This document shows positions 8,933 through 17,610 of a stretch of DNA of 64,000 nt, piece by piece; the stretch's first letter is position 1; each line of letters starts with the position of its first letter. This stretch comes from CBFDBF01 sp050304615. Lineage in GTDB: Bacteria > Pseudomonadota > Gammaproteobacteria > Chromatiales > Chromatiaceae. The notes below the pieces were generated by a model that ran no database searches, had not been told where the DNA came from, and worked only from the letters and a program-made list of their open reading frames with translations. The stretch is from assembly GCA_050304615.1 (NCBI GenBank), contig JBNLDW010000011.1, positions 508,780 to 572,779 on the forward strand, read 5' to 3'. Both the position numbers and the translations under genes were made by a program.

Positions 8933-9937
8933 ATGAATAATGGACATAAAGTTGGGGCGCAGGTGTTAATTACTACCGTACCGTTTGCGGAGGAGAATCG
9001 CCTGCCACGTGAGATGCTTGAAGATGCCGGCATTCCGTTTGTGATTAATCCTATTGGTCGAAAGTTACAGGAGAGTGAATTAGCGGAGATGGTAGAGCCT
9101 TATGAGGTCATCATAGCCGGGACCGAACCAATAACTGCGAAGGTAATGGATCGAGCTCCAAAGCTCAAATTGATTTCTCGCGTTGGCATTGGTTTGGACA
9201 GCGTCGATCTGATTGCAGCTGAAAAGCGGGGTATCAAGGTCTCATATACACCAGATGCTCCAGCGCCAGCTGTAGCAGAGCTTACACTTGGCTTGATGTT
9301 GACCTTGTTGCGCCATGTTCAAGTATCTAACCTTGAGATGCATCGTAGTGGTTGGGAGCGTAGGTTTGGGCGTAGATTAGCTCTATGTAAAGTGGGTATT
9401 ATAGGTGTTGGACGGATTGGCGCAGGTGTTCTTAGGCACCTTGCTGGCTTTGGCTGTTCCGAAGTATTGCTTAATGATCTTGCGGTAAAGGATATTGATA
9501 CCCATGGTTTACCGGTTCGCTGGTGTGATAAGGAGACGATATACCGTGAGGCAGACATTATTACCCTGCATGTGCCGCTGACGGTGCAAACATCAAATAT
9601 GGTCGGTCGAGACCAGCTATTGGTTATGAAGAAAGATGCGATCATTATTAATACAGCCCGTGGCGGTATTGTTAACGAGACTGATCTTTATGCTGTTCTT
9701 CAGTCTGGCCGCATGGCTGGTGCTGCAATTGATGTATTTAAGCAGGAGCCATACGCAGGTCCATTAGGTGAAATAGAGCGATGTATCCTGACATCGCATA
9801 TGGGCTCTATGTCTGTAGATTGCCGTTCTCAGATGGAGGTAGAGGCTACTGAAGAGGCAATACGCTATTTAACACAAAAAACATTATGCAGCGAAGTGCC
9901 TCAAGAAGAATACGAAATGCAAAGCGAGAGGTCTTAA
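8933..9937 (+). CDS. NAD-dependent D-2-hydroxyacid dehydrogenase (SerA-like)
   Basis: A 334-residue member of the D-isomer 2-hydroxyacid dehydrogenases. The nucleotide loop GVGRIG is near residue 162, and the catalytic triad is visible as Arg in NTARGG, Glu in FKQEPY and His in TSHMGS. It lacks the regulatory ACT domain of long SerA forms. Family members interconvert 2-keto and 2-hydroxy acids. In this locus it could oxidise a hydroxy-acid precursor for the ulosonic acid or reduce a keto acid for decoration of the glycan. It is followed after three bases by the epimerase gene, so the two are co-transcribed. Confidence 0.87.
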   Translation: MNNGHKVGAQVLITTVPFAEENRLPREMLEDAGIPFVINPIGRKLQESELAEMVEPYEVIIAGTEPITAKVMDRAPKLKLISRVGIGLDSVDLIAAEKRGIKVSYTPDAPAPAVAELTLGLMLTLLRHVQVSNLEMHRSGWERRFGRRLALCKVGIIGVGRIGAGVLRHLAGFGCSEVLLNDLAVKDIDTHGLPVRWCDKETIYREADIITLHVPLTVQTSNMVGRDQLLVMKKDAIIINTARGGIVNETDLYAVLQSGRMAGAAIDVFKQEPYAGPLGEIERCILTSHMGSMSVDCRSQMEVEATEEAIRYLTQKTLCSEVPQEEYEMQSERS

Positions 9938-9940
9938 GCC

Positions 9941-10828
9941 ATGAAGGTAGTAGTGCTTGGTGGGAGCGGATTTTTGGGATCGCATGTTGCTGACCAGTTG
10001 AGTGAGTCAGGCTACGAGGTCGTTATATTTGATCGCGTGGAATCTCCCTGGCTACGTTCAGATCAATGTATGGAGGTTGGTGATGTGCTTGATTATGAAA
10101 GGCTGGATAGCGTTATTTCAGGCTGTGATTATGTATTTAATTTTGCCGCAGTTGCTGATTTAAATCAGGCATATGATGAACCTGTTGAAACAGTCCGTAT
10201 TAACGTTTTGGGTAACACGCTTGTGCTGAATGCTTGTCGAAAGCATGGGGTAAAACGCTATATATATGCAAGTACTGTATATGTATATAGTCGTGAAGGC
10301 GGATTTTATCGTTGTAGTAAGCAATCTGCCGAGCATTATGTTGAGGAGTTTCAGAGGGCGTACGGGCTAGATTATACTATTTTACGCTATGGATCACTTT
10401 ATGGCCCAAGATCTGACCACTCAAACGGCCTTTTTCGGATTGTACGAACAGCGCTTGATGAAGGTAAGTTGCGTTATGAGGGTAGCCCAGATGCTTTACG
10501 TGAGTATATTCATGTTGTAGATGCAGCAAGTGCGAGTGTTGCTGCTCTTGGCGACGATTTTTGTAACCAGAGCGTTGTTCTTACTGGGCAAGAGCCAATG
10601 CGTGTATTTGATTTGTTGCAAATGCTTGCTGAGATATTGGGGATGCCTGATGCGGTCGAGTTTGTTGAGGGGGAGTATGCTGGACACTATGTTCGCACAC
10701 CATATGCGTACCAACCAAAATTGGGTAGAAAATATGTTCCTCCGATGCATGTTGATTTAGGTCAGGGGCTGTTGCAATTAATTGATGAAGTGCGTGTAAA
10801 TAGTGATGCAAAGGTAGACAGTCGGTGA
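9941..10828 (+). CDS. NAD(P)-dependent sugar epimerase/dehydratase (extended SDR)
   Basis: A 295-residue extended short-chain dehydrogenase. The Rossmann loop is GGSGFLGSH at residues 7-15, NFAAVAD is the usual HxAA-type segment, and the catalytic residues are Ser/Thr in YASTVYVYS and YRCSK as the YxxxK pair. Relatives act on nucleotide-activated hexoses (4-epimerase, 4,6-dehydratase or 4-reductase). It is encoded three bases after the dehydrogenase. Substrate cannot be told from sequence alone; it may modify either the CMP-ulosonate aldehyde precursor or a separate NDP-sugar. Confidence 0.82.
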   Translation: MKVVVLGGSGFLGSHVADQLSESGYEVVIFDRVESPWLRSDQCMEVGDVLDYERLDSVISGCDYVFNFAAVADLNQAYDEPVETVRINVLGNTLVLNACRKHGVKRYIYASTVYVYSREGGFYRCSKQSAEHYVEEFQRAYGLDYTILRYGSLYGPRSDHSNGLFRIVRTALDEGKLRYEGSPDALREYIHVVDAASASVAALGDDFCNQSVVLTGQEPMRVFDLLQMLAEILGMPDAVEFVEGEYAGHYVRTPYAYQPKLGRKYVPPMHVDLGQGLLQLIDEVRVNSDAKVDSR

Positions 10829-10894
10829 ATGACGACCTGAAGAACCAACAACATAATTAATGAAGGTCAATGTAATATTGGTATATCACGAATC

Positions 10895-11635
10895 ATGAGC
10901 GAGGTAAGGTTTGATGCCCCCTGTATTGGGGCGTTATATTTGAAAGGTGGCGCTGTGAATCATGGATATGATTATTTGGTTCGCGGTAATTGTGGTAGAG
11001 ATAAATTAGATTTATTGGTTTTTTTTGACTCACGTGGTATTGGTGCCAGCTTCGATGATTCTTTAGCCAATAGAATTATGTCGCATGCCAAGGTTGGGCG
11101 CTATCTTATGATTTGTCGGCCACTTAATCTTACGACTTGGGCTACACTTTGCAATTTTTTATTGTTAAACGACTTAAGGCCGAAAAAAATTATCACTAAT
11201 ATGGGATTTGTTGATTTTACACCAAAGAAACAATCGGTTCTTGAGGATGCAATAAAACAAGTTGAGACATTGATTGGTCCGAATGTGGCAGCCTACAGCT
11301 TTGTTGAAAATTACGCTGTGTCCAGTGGTACTATGAAGCCTCTTTATGCAATGCGGTATAGTAATGCTTATGCAGATAAGATAAACCACGCTCTGCGTAA
11401 TTGTGAAACGTTTGTTATCAATACTCCAACTCTTAGTCGAGATATTCGCATTGAAAGAGAGAGGCCAAAGTCATTCTTCTCTATGATTGATAAATCTAAC
11501 CATTTTAATCGGTCGTTGCAGGTAAAGCATGTTTTCGATTTTTCTTGTTTTGACGAAGATCAAACTTATGATGGAGTTCATTATACCTCCCTTGGCAGTG
11601 AAATGATCTTTCGCGAAATACAGGGTGTTTTATGA
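10895..11635 (+). CDS. SGNH/GDSL-like protein of unknown function
   Basis: A 246-residue protein with no signal peptide or membrane segment. Its C-terminal YDGVHYTSLGSEMI resembles the Asp-x-x-His end motif (D..H) of SGNH hydrolases, and LVFFDSRGIGAS near residue 46 could be a modified block I with a serine. The match is weak: block I is far from GDSL, so it could also be an unrelated fold. SGNH proteins in glycan loci are usually O-acetyl transferases or esterases. It ends with an ATGA overlap into the next methyltransferase gene, so it belongs to the same operon. Confidence 0.5.
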   Translation: MSEVRFDAPCIGALYLKGGAVNHGYDYLVRGNCGRDKLDLLVFFDSRGIGASFDDSLANRIMSHAKVGRYLMICRPLNLTTWATLCNFLLLNDLRPKKIITNMGFVDFTPKKQSVLEDAIKQVETLIGPNVAAYSFVENYAVSSGTMKPLYAMRYSNAYADKINHALRNCETFVINTPTLSRDIRIERERPKSFFSMIDKSNHFNRSLQVKHVFDFSCFDEDQTYDGVHYTSLGSEMIFREIQGVL

Positions 11636-12609
11636 AAGAGGAGGATATTCGCCCACAACATATATTTGATGAATATTTGTTGTTATGTGAGCAAGATGCA
11701 CGCCACTATTTTGACAATGTGGCTAGGGAGGATGGTGTCTGTCCTGCATGTACGATGGTGGGTAGTTATGTGTTTTCTAAGTTTGGGTTTGACTATGAAG
11801 TTTGCCAGAAGTGCCAAACATTGTTTGTCAATCCGAGGCCGGTTTCAGATGCATTCACCAAATATTATACAGAGTCTCTATCTTCGAAGTACTGGGCGTC
11901 CACATTCTATAAAGAAACCGCTGATGCTAGGCGAGAAAAATTGTGGAAGCCTAAGGCCAAGATGGTTTCTGACGTACAGAATAGATATGATGCTGCAGGT
12001 CATGCGGTTATCGATATTGGGGGCGGGTATGGTCTGTTCGCCGAGGAGATGGAGAAGTATTCCTCTCAGCCAATAACTGTTATAGAGCCAGGCCCAGCGC
12101 TGGCGAGTATATGTCGTGATAAATCTTTACATGTGGTAGAGAAATTTCTTGAGCAGGTTGAGGTTGTTGAGTTGCCGGATGGCCCTAAAACGTTTGTTAG
12201 TTTTGAGCTGTTTGAGCATCTGCATAACCCGGCAAAATTCTTGGAGTGTTTATATGGCATTATGTCTCCTGGGGATATATTCCTATTTACTACCTTATCT
12301 GGTGTTGGATTAGATGTCCAAGTGCTTTGGGAGAACTCGAAGTCAGTTTCCCCGCCGCATCACCTGAATTTTTTCAACCCCCATTCTGTTTCAATGTTAA
12401 TAGAACGTATTGGCTTGAGGGTTTTGGATATTACTACGCCAGGAAAGCTTGATATAGATATTCTTGTTAATAATGAAGGTCAAATAAAGGATCGCTTTTG
12501 GCAGATGTTTGTGTCGACTGCTAGTGAAGATGTTAAAGCGCATTGGCAGCGCATGATCGCCGAGACAGGGTGGAGCTCTCATATGTTGGCGGTTTGCTGT
12601 AAACCGTAA
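11632..12609 (+). CDS. Zinc-ribbon SAM-dependent methyltransferase (sugar C-methyltransferase-like)
   Basis: A 325-residue protein. The N-terminal part has two Cys pairs, CPAC near residue 36 and CQKC near residue 56, forming a zinc-binding ribbon, then LFVNPRP, as in class I methyltransferases of nucleotide-sugar and polyketide pathways. The SAM-binding motif is VIDIGGGYGLF near residue 125, followed by TFVSFELFEHLHNP. Such enzymes methylate keto-sugars at carbon or act on O-antigen sugars. The ATG overlaps the previous stop (ATGA), indicating coupled translation. Confidence 0.8.
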   Translation: MKEEDIRPQHIFDEYLLLCEQDARHYFDNVAREDGVCPACTMVGSYVFSKFGFDYEVCQKCQTLFVNPRPVSDAFTKYYTESLSSKYWASTFYKETADARREKLWKPKAKMVSDVQNRYDAAGHAVIDIGGGYGLFAEEMEKYSSQPITVIEPGPALASICRDKSLHVVEKFLEQVEVVELPDGPKTFVSFELFEHLHNPAKFLECLYGIMSPGDIFLFTTLSGVGLDVQVLWENSKSVSPPHHLNFFNPHSVSMLIERIGLRVLDITTPGKLDIDILVNNEGQIKDRFWQMFVSTASEDVKAHWQRMIAETGWSSHMLAVCCKP

Positions 12610-12666
12610 TGGCCCTGCATGGAGAAGAAAGTATGGCTGTGATTGGAGAGGGCAAATAACTATAAA

Positions 12667-13326
12667 ATGCAAGATTTAGCTAATCTCCTACAACAACAAT
12701 CAGTATTTGTATTCGATTTCGATGGTGTGCTGGTTGATTCAGTTGAGATAAAAAGCGAGGCTTTTGCCTTGCTTTTTAAAGAGTATGGGAGTGGCGTGGT
12801 GCAAAGGGTTATTGCGCACCACAGGAGTGCTGGAGGAGTCACCAGGTGTGAAAAGTTGCGCTATTATCATGCTGAATATTTGGAGCAGAATCTAACTGAC
12901 CAGGAGCTGGCTGCTAGGGCAAGGCAATTCTCTGAACTGGTTGTAGATAGGGTTGCGCAAGCTCCAGAAATACCAGGAGCGGAGAAATACCTGCGAATCA
13001 CCTGCAGCGAGAAGCGGTGCTTTATAAATTCAGCAACACCAGATAACGAACTGCATGATATTCTGCAGCGTAGAGGGTGGCTAGAGCTTTTCAATGGAGT
13101 ATATGGGTCATCAAGGAGTAAAGAACAGAACCTCTCTCTTATACTGGATAGGTGTAAGATAGCCTCGGATGAATGTGTGTTTTTCGGTGATGCAGAAAGT
13201 GATTATCTTGCTGCAAGAGAGGCGGACGTTAAGTTTGTTGGAGTAAATATGCCTGATCTGGTAAGGCAAAAGTTACCAGGCATATTGGTGCATAATATTG
13301 GTTCATTTGAAGAGTTGTATTCTTGA
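12667..13326 (+). CDS. HAD-superfamily phosphatase (beta-phosphoglucomutase-like)
   Basis: A 219-residue HAD hydrolase. Motif I is FDFDGVLVDS, with both aspartates; motif II is the Ser/Thr of INSATPDN; motif III Lys is in SRSKEQN; motif IV acidic pair is FFGDAESD. The helical cap between motifs I and II places it in the phosphoglycolate phosphatase/beta-phosphoglucomutase group rather than the capless KdsC family. It could dephosphorylate an ulosonate-phosphate made in the same locus. ATG at 12667 is used; a TTG at 12643 is in frame but has no better ribosome-binding site. Its stop overlaps the TTG start of the next gene. Confidence 0.8.
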   Translation: MQDLANLLQQQSVFVFDFDGVLVDSVEIKSEAFALLFKEYGSGVVQRVIAHHRSAGGVTRCEKLRYYHAEYLEQNLTDQELAARARQFSELVVDRVAQAPEIPGAEKYLRITCSEKRCFINSATPDNELHDILQRRGWLELFNGVYGSSRSKEQNLSLILDRCKIASDECVFFGDAESDYLAAREADVKFVGVNMPDLVRQKLPGILVHNIGSFEELYS

Positions 13327-15077
13327 CCTGCAGTGATGTAAAGCAGAAATCAGAGGGGCAGACACAAACGTCTGGCAAAGAGGTGACGCTTGACCTGCGC
13401 TGGCGTGGAAATATTGGCAGGGAGTATACCAAGGCGTTTAATCGTATTGCGCTGGATAACCACAACCCATTTATAGAATTCATCTCAACCCTGTCACGCC
13501 AATTTGGCAGTAATATCGATTGGTGGACGGAAAACGTCAGTAGTCGCAATACATTTTCGAGCCCACTATTTTATAGGATATGCGCCTCACTTTTTCTGCA
13601 GCAGGCTCTCAAATCAGGATCCAGTGTTAAAGAAATAACAGTTGATTCACCAGCTCACCTGCAACTTATTAAAGGCATCATTGGCGAGTCTTTACCAGGA
13701 TGTCGGGTATCCTTGATTCGTGGTTTAAAGGGGCTGGCCAGGGAGAAGATATTACCCATTGCTGTAGCTATCAAGTATCTGTTTCTATGGTTCTTGGTCA
13801 GAGCTTTGTGCCGTAAAAAAGGCTTGCCTGATAGAAAAGATCTAATATTGATAGATACATTTGTGCTCCCAGGGTTTGAGCAAGAGGACAGATATTACCC
13901 TGGTCTGTGGGAGGCCGTAGCCGCTGATGAGCGCGATAGAGTTTGGTTTGTACCGACGTTTCATGGTTATTCACTGCATCAACTTCCTCGAGCAGTAATG
14001 AGCCTTCGTGATTCTGAGCGACAATGGATGTTTCGAGAAGAGCAGATCTCTCTAGGCGATCTGCTTTTTGCTTTTGGCCACAAAAAAAGAGTAAAGAAAT
14101 TTGCTATTGCAAAGCAAGTATACAAGGGTCTAAATATTACACCTCTTGTCATGGAAGAGCTGCGCGCAAATAGTGAGTTAGGATCAGCTGTATTGGGGTT
14201 GTTGAACTACTGCTGTTTCAAGAGGATGCGAGAGAGGGGATTGGATATTGTCAGGACAATAGACTGGTCTGAAAATCAGGTGGTTGATAAGGGGTGGAAT
14301 GCCGGAGTTGGGGAATATTATCCAAATGCCTTTAGTCTAGGTTATCAGGGGTATGCAGTAACGCCACACTACCTTGTGATGTATCCAACAGAGGTAGAGA
14401 GAGGGGCGGGGGTTTTGCCAAAAGAGCTGGCTGTCATAGGTAGTGGGTTTGCGCAACCAAGAGTCAAATATGCACCGACAATGGCGGTGCGGGTTGCGCC
14501 TGCATTTCGTTTCGCCAAGATACATAAATTTCATGGCAAGACAAAGAGAGAAGGGAAATATGTGATATTAGTTGCTTTACCGAAGCTCTTGGATGAGGCT
14601 GTGGATATCTTATCTGTATTACAAGGTGGGGTATTGGAAAATACTGATTCTTCGGATATTGAGTGGTGGGTGAAGATGCATCCCGCACATAACCTAGGAA
14701 TTCTGGGAAAAGTGGCTGGTGGGATACAAAGTAAATTGAAATTGCGGACAGAGCCGTTTGATGAATTGGTGTTAATGGTAGATCTTGTTATAAGCACGGC
14801 ATCTAGTGTCTGCCTGGAGGCCATAGCTTATGGTACTCCGGTAATTATAGATGCTGGGTCAAAGGGTTTGGTACATAACCCCATCCCTGATACTGTACCA
14901 GATGATATATGGTCGATATGTTATACATCCCAGGATATTGTTGATGCAGTATGTGCGTATCGTGATGGTGGGCGTAATAAGCAGCGGGTATTTGATGAGA
15001 TCAGCGGCATGGTCAGAAGAGATTATTTTGAGCCTGTCACCGAAAGAAACACAAGAGATATGCTAGGGATGCAGTGA
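13323..15077 (+). CDS. Large surface-carbohydrate biosynthesis protein, GT-B-like, unassigned
   Basis: A 584-residue protein without signal peptide; a hydrophobic stretch (YLFLWFLVRAL) near residue 155 could touch the membrane. The C-terminal third looks like the donor-binding half of GT-B or glycerophosphotransferase-like enzymes: WWVKMHPAHN near residue 450, then LVISTASSVCLEAIAYGTPVI near 490, where an acidic residue and small residues bind a nucleotide donor. It resembles large O-antigen proteins known from Leptospira loci (LIC13510-like), but I cannot confirm this without a search. TTG at 13323 overlaps the HAD stop. A transferase using the CMP-ulosonate made by the neighbouring genes is a reasonable guess. 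Confidence 0.72.
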   Translation: MTCSDVKQKSEGQTQTSGKEVTLDLRWRGNIGREYTKAFNRIALDNHNPFIEFISTLSRQFGSNIDWWTENVSSRNTFSSPLFYRICASLFLQQALKSGSSVKEITVDSPAHLQLIKGIIGESLPGCRVSLIRGLKGLAREKILPIAVAIKYLFLWFLVRALCRKKGLPDRKDLILIDTFVLPGFEQEDRYYPGLWEAVAADERDRVWFVPTFHGYSLHQLPRAVMSLRDSERQWMFREEQISLGDLLFAFGHKKRVKKFAIAKQVYKGLNITPLVMEELRANSELGSAVLGLLNYCCFKRMRERGLDIVRTIDWSENQVVDKGWNAGVGEYYPNAFSLGYQGYAVTPHYLVMYPTEVERGAGVLPKELAVIGSGFAQPRVKYAPTMAVRVAPAFRFAKIHKFHGKTKREGKYVILVALPKLLDEAVDILSVLQGGVLENTDSSDIEWWVKMHPAHNLGILGKVAGGIQSKLKLRTEPFDELVLMVDLVISTASSVCLEAIAYGTPVIIDAGSKGLVHNPIPDTVPDDIWSICYTSQDIVDAVCAYRDGGRNKQRVFDEISGMVRRDYFEPVTERNTRDMLGMQ

Positions 15078-16009
15078 TGCAGATAAGCGCTGTAATTCCA
15101 ACCAAGAATCGCCCTGATGACCTGGAGCGGTCTGTGCAGTCAGTACTGGAGCAGACCCGCATTCCCGATGAGCTAGTTATCATTGATCAGAGTGATAATG
15201 ATCTCTCCAAGAATGCTGTGTATGCATTAATTGATGCAGCAGATAAGAAGCCGGAACTTATATATGTGCTGGATCCGGAGATTGCTGGCCTTATCCCTGC
15301 TAAGCGCGCATCTTTGGATCATAGTAGTGGTGATCTGGTCTGTTTCCTGGAAGATGATGTCGTGCTTGAGTCGGGATATGTGAAGGCCATGGAGGTGGCG
15401 TTTCGTAGTAAACCCGAGATGCTTGGCTCCTGTGGATTAGTGACAGAGGGGGCGCAAGTGGATAGTCTCTATCTTTTCCTGTTCCATCTGTTTCATCGCG
15501 GTATATTTAGAGATAAAAGAGTAGGGCTGCATGGCAAGGCTGATAGCGCTGGTAGTGAGCTAATCCCGAGTAATTATCTAAGTGGCGGGCTATCGGCCTA
15601 CCGTAGAGAGGTGTTTGAGGTAATCAAGTTCGACACAGTTAATGACTTTTTTATGCTTGAAGATGTTGATTTTTCTACTAGGGCGGTAAAGCATTTTGGC
15701 CCTGACAGGTTTTTTATTAATCCAAATGCGCGTTTGGTGCATAATATGTCGCCGGTCAACCGATCACGTATGGGGCCTCGTTGGAAGCGCAAGGCAATGG
15801 AATTTATCCTGTTCTATAAGAAGCATAGTGATCAACCGGCCGCACTATTAAGCTTGATATGGTTGTTTGTGGGGTTGAGCATTGAATCTATATATTCGTC
15901 TGCGCGCATGTTTCATAAGGGCCCTATAATCGGTCTTCTCAGGGGTATATATAAAGGAATCAATCAGCATTTATTGCCACTAGAGGATGATAAAGGTAGT
16001 AGTCGATAA
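15077..16009 (+). CDS. Family 2 glycosyltransferase
   Basis: A 310-residue GT-A fold enzyme. It opens with ISAVIPTKNRPDDLERS, carries the metal-binding motif EDDV near residue 92 (the DxD equivalent) and a later acceptor segment with LEDVDFSTRA, where ED of ED-x-D serves as catalytic base. A hydrophobic segment near residue 257 (LLSLIWLFVGLSIES) may anchor the C terminus. It starts in the TGATG overlap with the preceding gene, so it is co-translated. It should add one sugar of the region 1 glycan from an NDP donor. It is the last gene before the 640-base gap. Confidence 0.85.
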   Translation: MQISAVIPTKNRPDDLERSVQSVLEQTRIPDELVIIDQSDNDLSKNAVYALIDAADKKPELIYVLDPEIAGLIPAKRASLDHSSGDLVCFLEDDVVLESGYVKAMEVAFRSKPEMLGSCGLVTEGAQVDSLYLFLFHLFHRGIFRDKRVGLHGKADSAGSELIPSNYLSGGLSAYRREVFEVIKFDTVNDFFMLEDVDFSTRAVKHFGPDRFFINPNARLVHNMSPVNRSRMGPRWKRKAMEFILFYKKHSDQPAALLSLIWLFVGLSIESIYSSARMFHKGPIIGLLRGIYKGINQHLLPLEDDKGSSR

Positions 16010-16652
16010 TTATTTACACGTAATCGTAGTTTGTATGGTCATCTAGTGAACCGGGGGTTGCTAGAGAATGAGTAAGAAGTTGTACTATAATCGCAATGCG
16101 GATGCGTAGTCTATGCATTACAGGCGTAGATTTAGTATTGTGCTATATAGTGGTAGCGCACATGAACTGACATATTCTATGTTGGTTCATAATAGTAACA
16201 ATTAGGCCAGGAAGTTGTTTTTGGGTAGAGTTCCTATCCCTTTAGATCACATACATATTCTTCAAGTGTAAAACGGCCCGTAGTAGGGCGCCTGCCTGTA
16301 TGCGGAAACAATCAAGGGCGCGCTTCCTTGTTATCTGGTTATTCTAGGTCTTGGTTCATGCGGGCATGTCTCTAGTCTTTTACCTGGGGATAGCTGCCAG
16401 GATAGTAACTCGGTAATACCGGCACGCAATTATCCCCGGCATCCACTGGGGGGTAGTATGATGTCGGCAGTCCTGGGCAACTGTAGGGAGATATATCTAT
16501 AGCAGCAGGGAGTGAGAGGCGAGAAGCAATATCGTGTCGGCGCAAGGGTGAGGGATTACGGTTGTTAATACAATAGAGCCGAAAGGTGGCCGAGATGTTT
16601 TGCGTGACCAGGAGGCATGGAGTAAAACGATTGATGAATCATAGGTTCCTGA
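16010..16652 (+). other. Gene-free stretch with short inverted repeats
   Basis: No open frame longer than a few dozen codons with a start site is seen on either strand. There is a CCTGG/CCAGG palindrome at 16383-16401, and GGGGATA near 16387 is matched by TATCCCC near 16431. A TATAAT hexamer lies at 16085-16090 without a well-placed -35. It separates the nonulosonate/ulosonate block from the O-antigen block and may be a decayed gene or a junction between two imported segments. Confidence 0.5.
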
Positions 16653-17567
16653 ATGTTAGTGGCAATTACAGGCGGTAGCGGTTTTATCGGTCAGAATCTG
16701 GCTTATGCCCATCTGAAGAGGGGGGATCATGTTCGGCTGCTCTCTAGAGCGCCACGGCAAGATTCGAATGTTAAATGGATTCAGGGTGACCTGACTGATC
16801 CTGATATAGATTTGAGTGCACTGATTAATGGGGTTGATGTGCTATATCACTGTGCTGCTGAGTTGAATGATGAATCTGCTATGCCGGTTTTGCATGTAGA
16901 TGGTACGCGTCGTCTAGTGGAGGCAGCTAAAGGAGAAGTAGGTCGTTGGGTGCAACTGAGTAGTGTTGGCGCCTATGGCCCTTGTCTAGATGGTGTGGTT
17001 ACGGAGCTGAGCCCAGAATATCCCGCTAATACTTATGAGGTAACAAAGACGATATCAGATGGTATTGTCAGACAAAGTGGAATCCCATTCGTAATTTTGC
17101 GTCCGTCCATCGTGTTCAGTGAAACAATGAGCAATCAATCTCTGTTTCAAATGCAGAGGATGATTAGCAAGGGGCTGTTTTTTTATATAGGCAAGCCAGG
17201 CGCGATGGTTAATTACATCCATGTGGATGATGTAATGGAGGCATTGTGCTTGTGTGCGACTGACTCAAGGGCTGTTAATAAAACATTTAATCTATCCCAA
17301 ACAACAAATGTAGAAAGTATGGTTGCAGCTCTTATGGCTGGAAGTAGGGCGAGTGCAGGGTTTTACAGGTTGCCTTTCTTGCCAGTCTACGTTATGGCAG
17401 TTCTGTTTGGTTGGATTCCAGGGTTTCCATTAACACGGGCAAGGGTAGCCGCGCTAACTAGCAAGTGTAGCTATGCCTCGAATAAAATTGAGCAAGAGCT
17501 CGGCTTTGAATTTGGGGATACTTTAGAGAGCCGTTTCCGTGTATTTGGGAATAAGGTTTGTCATTAA
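16653..17567 (+). CDS. NAD-dependent sugar epimerase/dehydratase (extended SDR)
   Basis: A 304-residue extended SDR. Residues 6-13 are TGGSGFIG; VLYHCAAELND is the HxAA-like loop; the active-site Ser is in QLSSVGAYG and the Tyr/Lys pair is YEVTK. A hydrophobic segment near residue 250 (PFLPVYVMAVLFGWI) is typical of the WbpV-like/UDP-GlcNAc 4-epimerase-related proteins of O-antigen loci. It precedes a family 4 glycosyltransferase, the usual pairing for synthesis and use of a UDP-sugar. The ribosome-binding site is weak. Confidence 0.82.
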   Translation: MLVAITGGSGFIGQNLAYAHLKRGDHVRLLSRAPRQDSNVKWIQGDLTDPDIDLSALINGVDVLYHCAAELNDESAMPVLHVDGTRRLVEAAKGEVGRWVQLSSVGAYGPCLDGVVTELSPEYPANTYEVTKTISDGIVRQSGIPFVILRPSIVFSETMSNQSLFQMQRMISKGLFFYIGKPGAMVNYIHVDDVMEALCLCATDSRAVNKTFNLSQTTNVESMVAALMAGSRASAGFYRLPFLPVYVMAVLFGWIPGFPLTRARVAALTSKCSYASNKIEQELGFEFGDTLESRFRVFGNKVCH

Positions 17568-17610
17568 AATGATTGTAAAAGTCACAAGTAGGTCTCATGG
17601 AGTTTAATTG

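Noticed and set aside
16670..16680. GGCGGTAGCGG as an ops element
   Set aside because: These bases are codons for the Gly-Gly-Ser-Gly loop of an SDR epimerase, so the match has a coding explanation.
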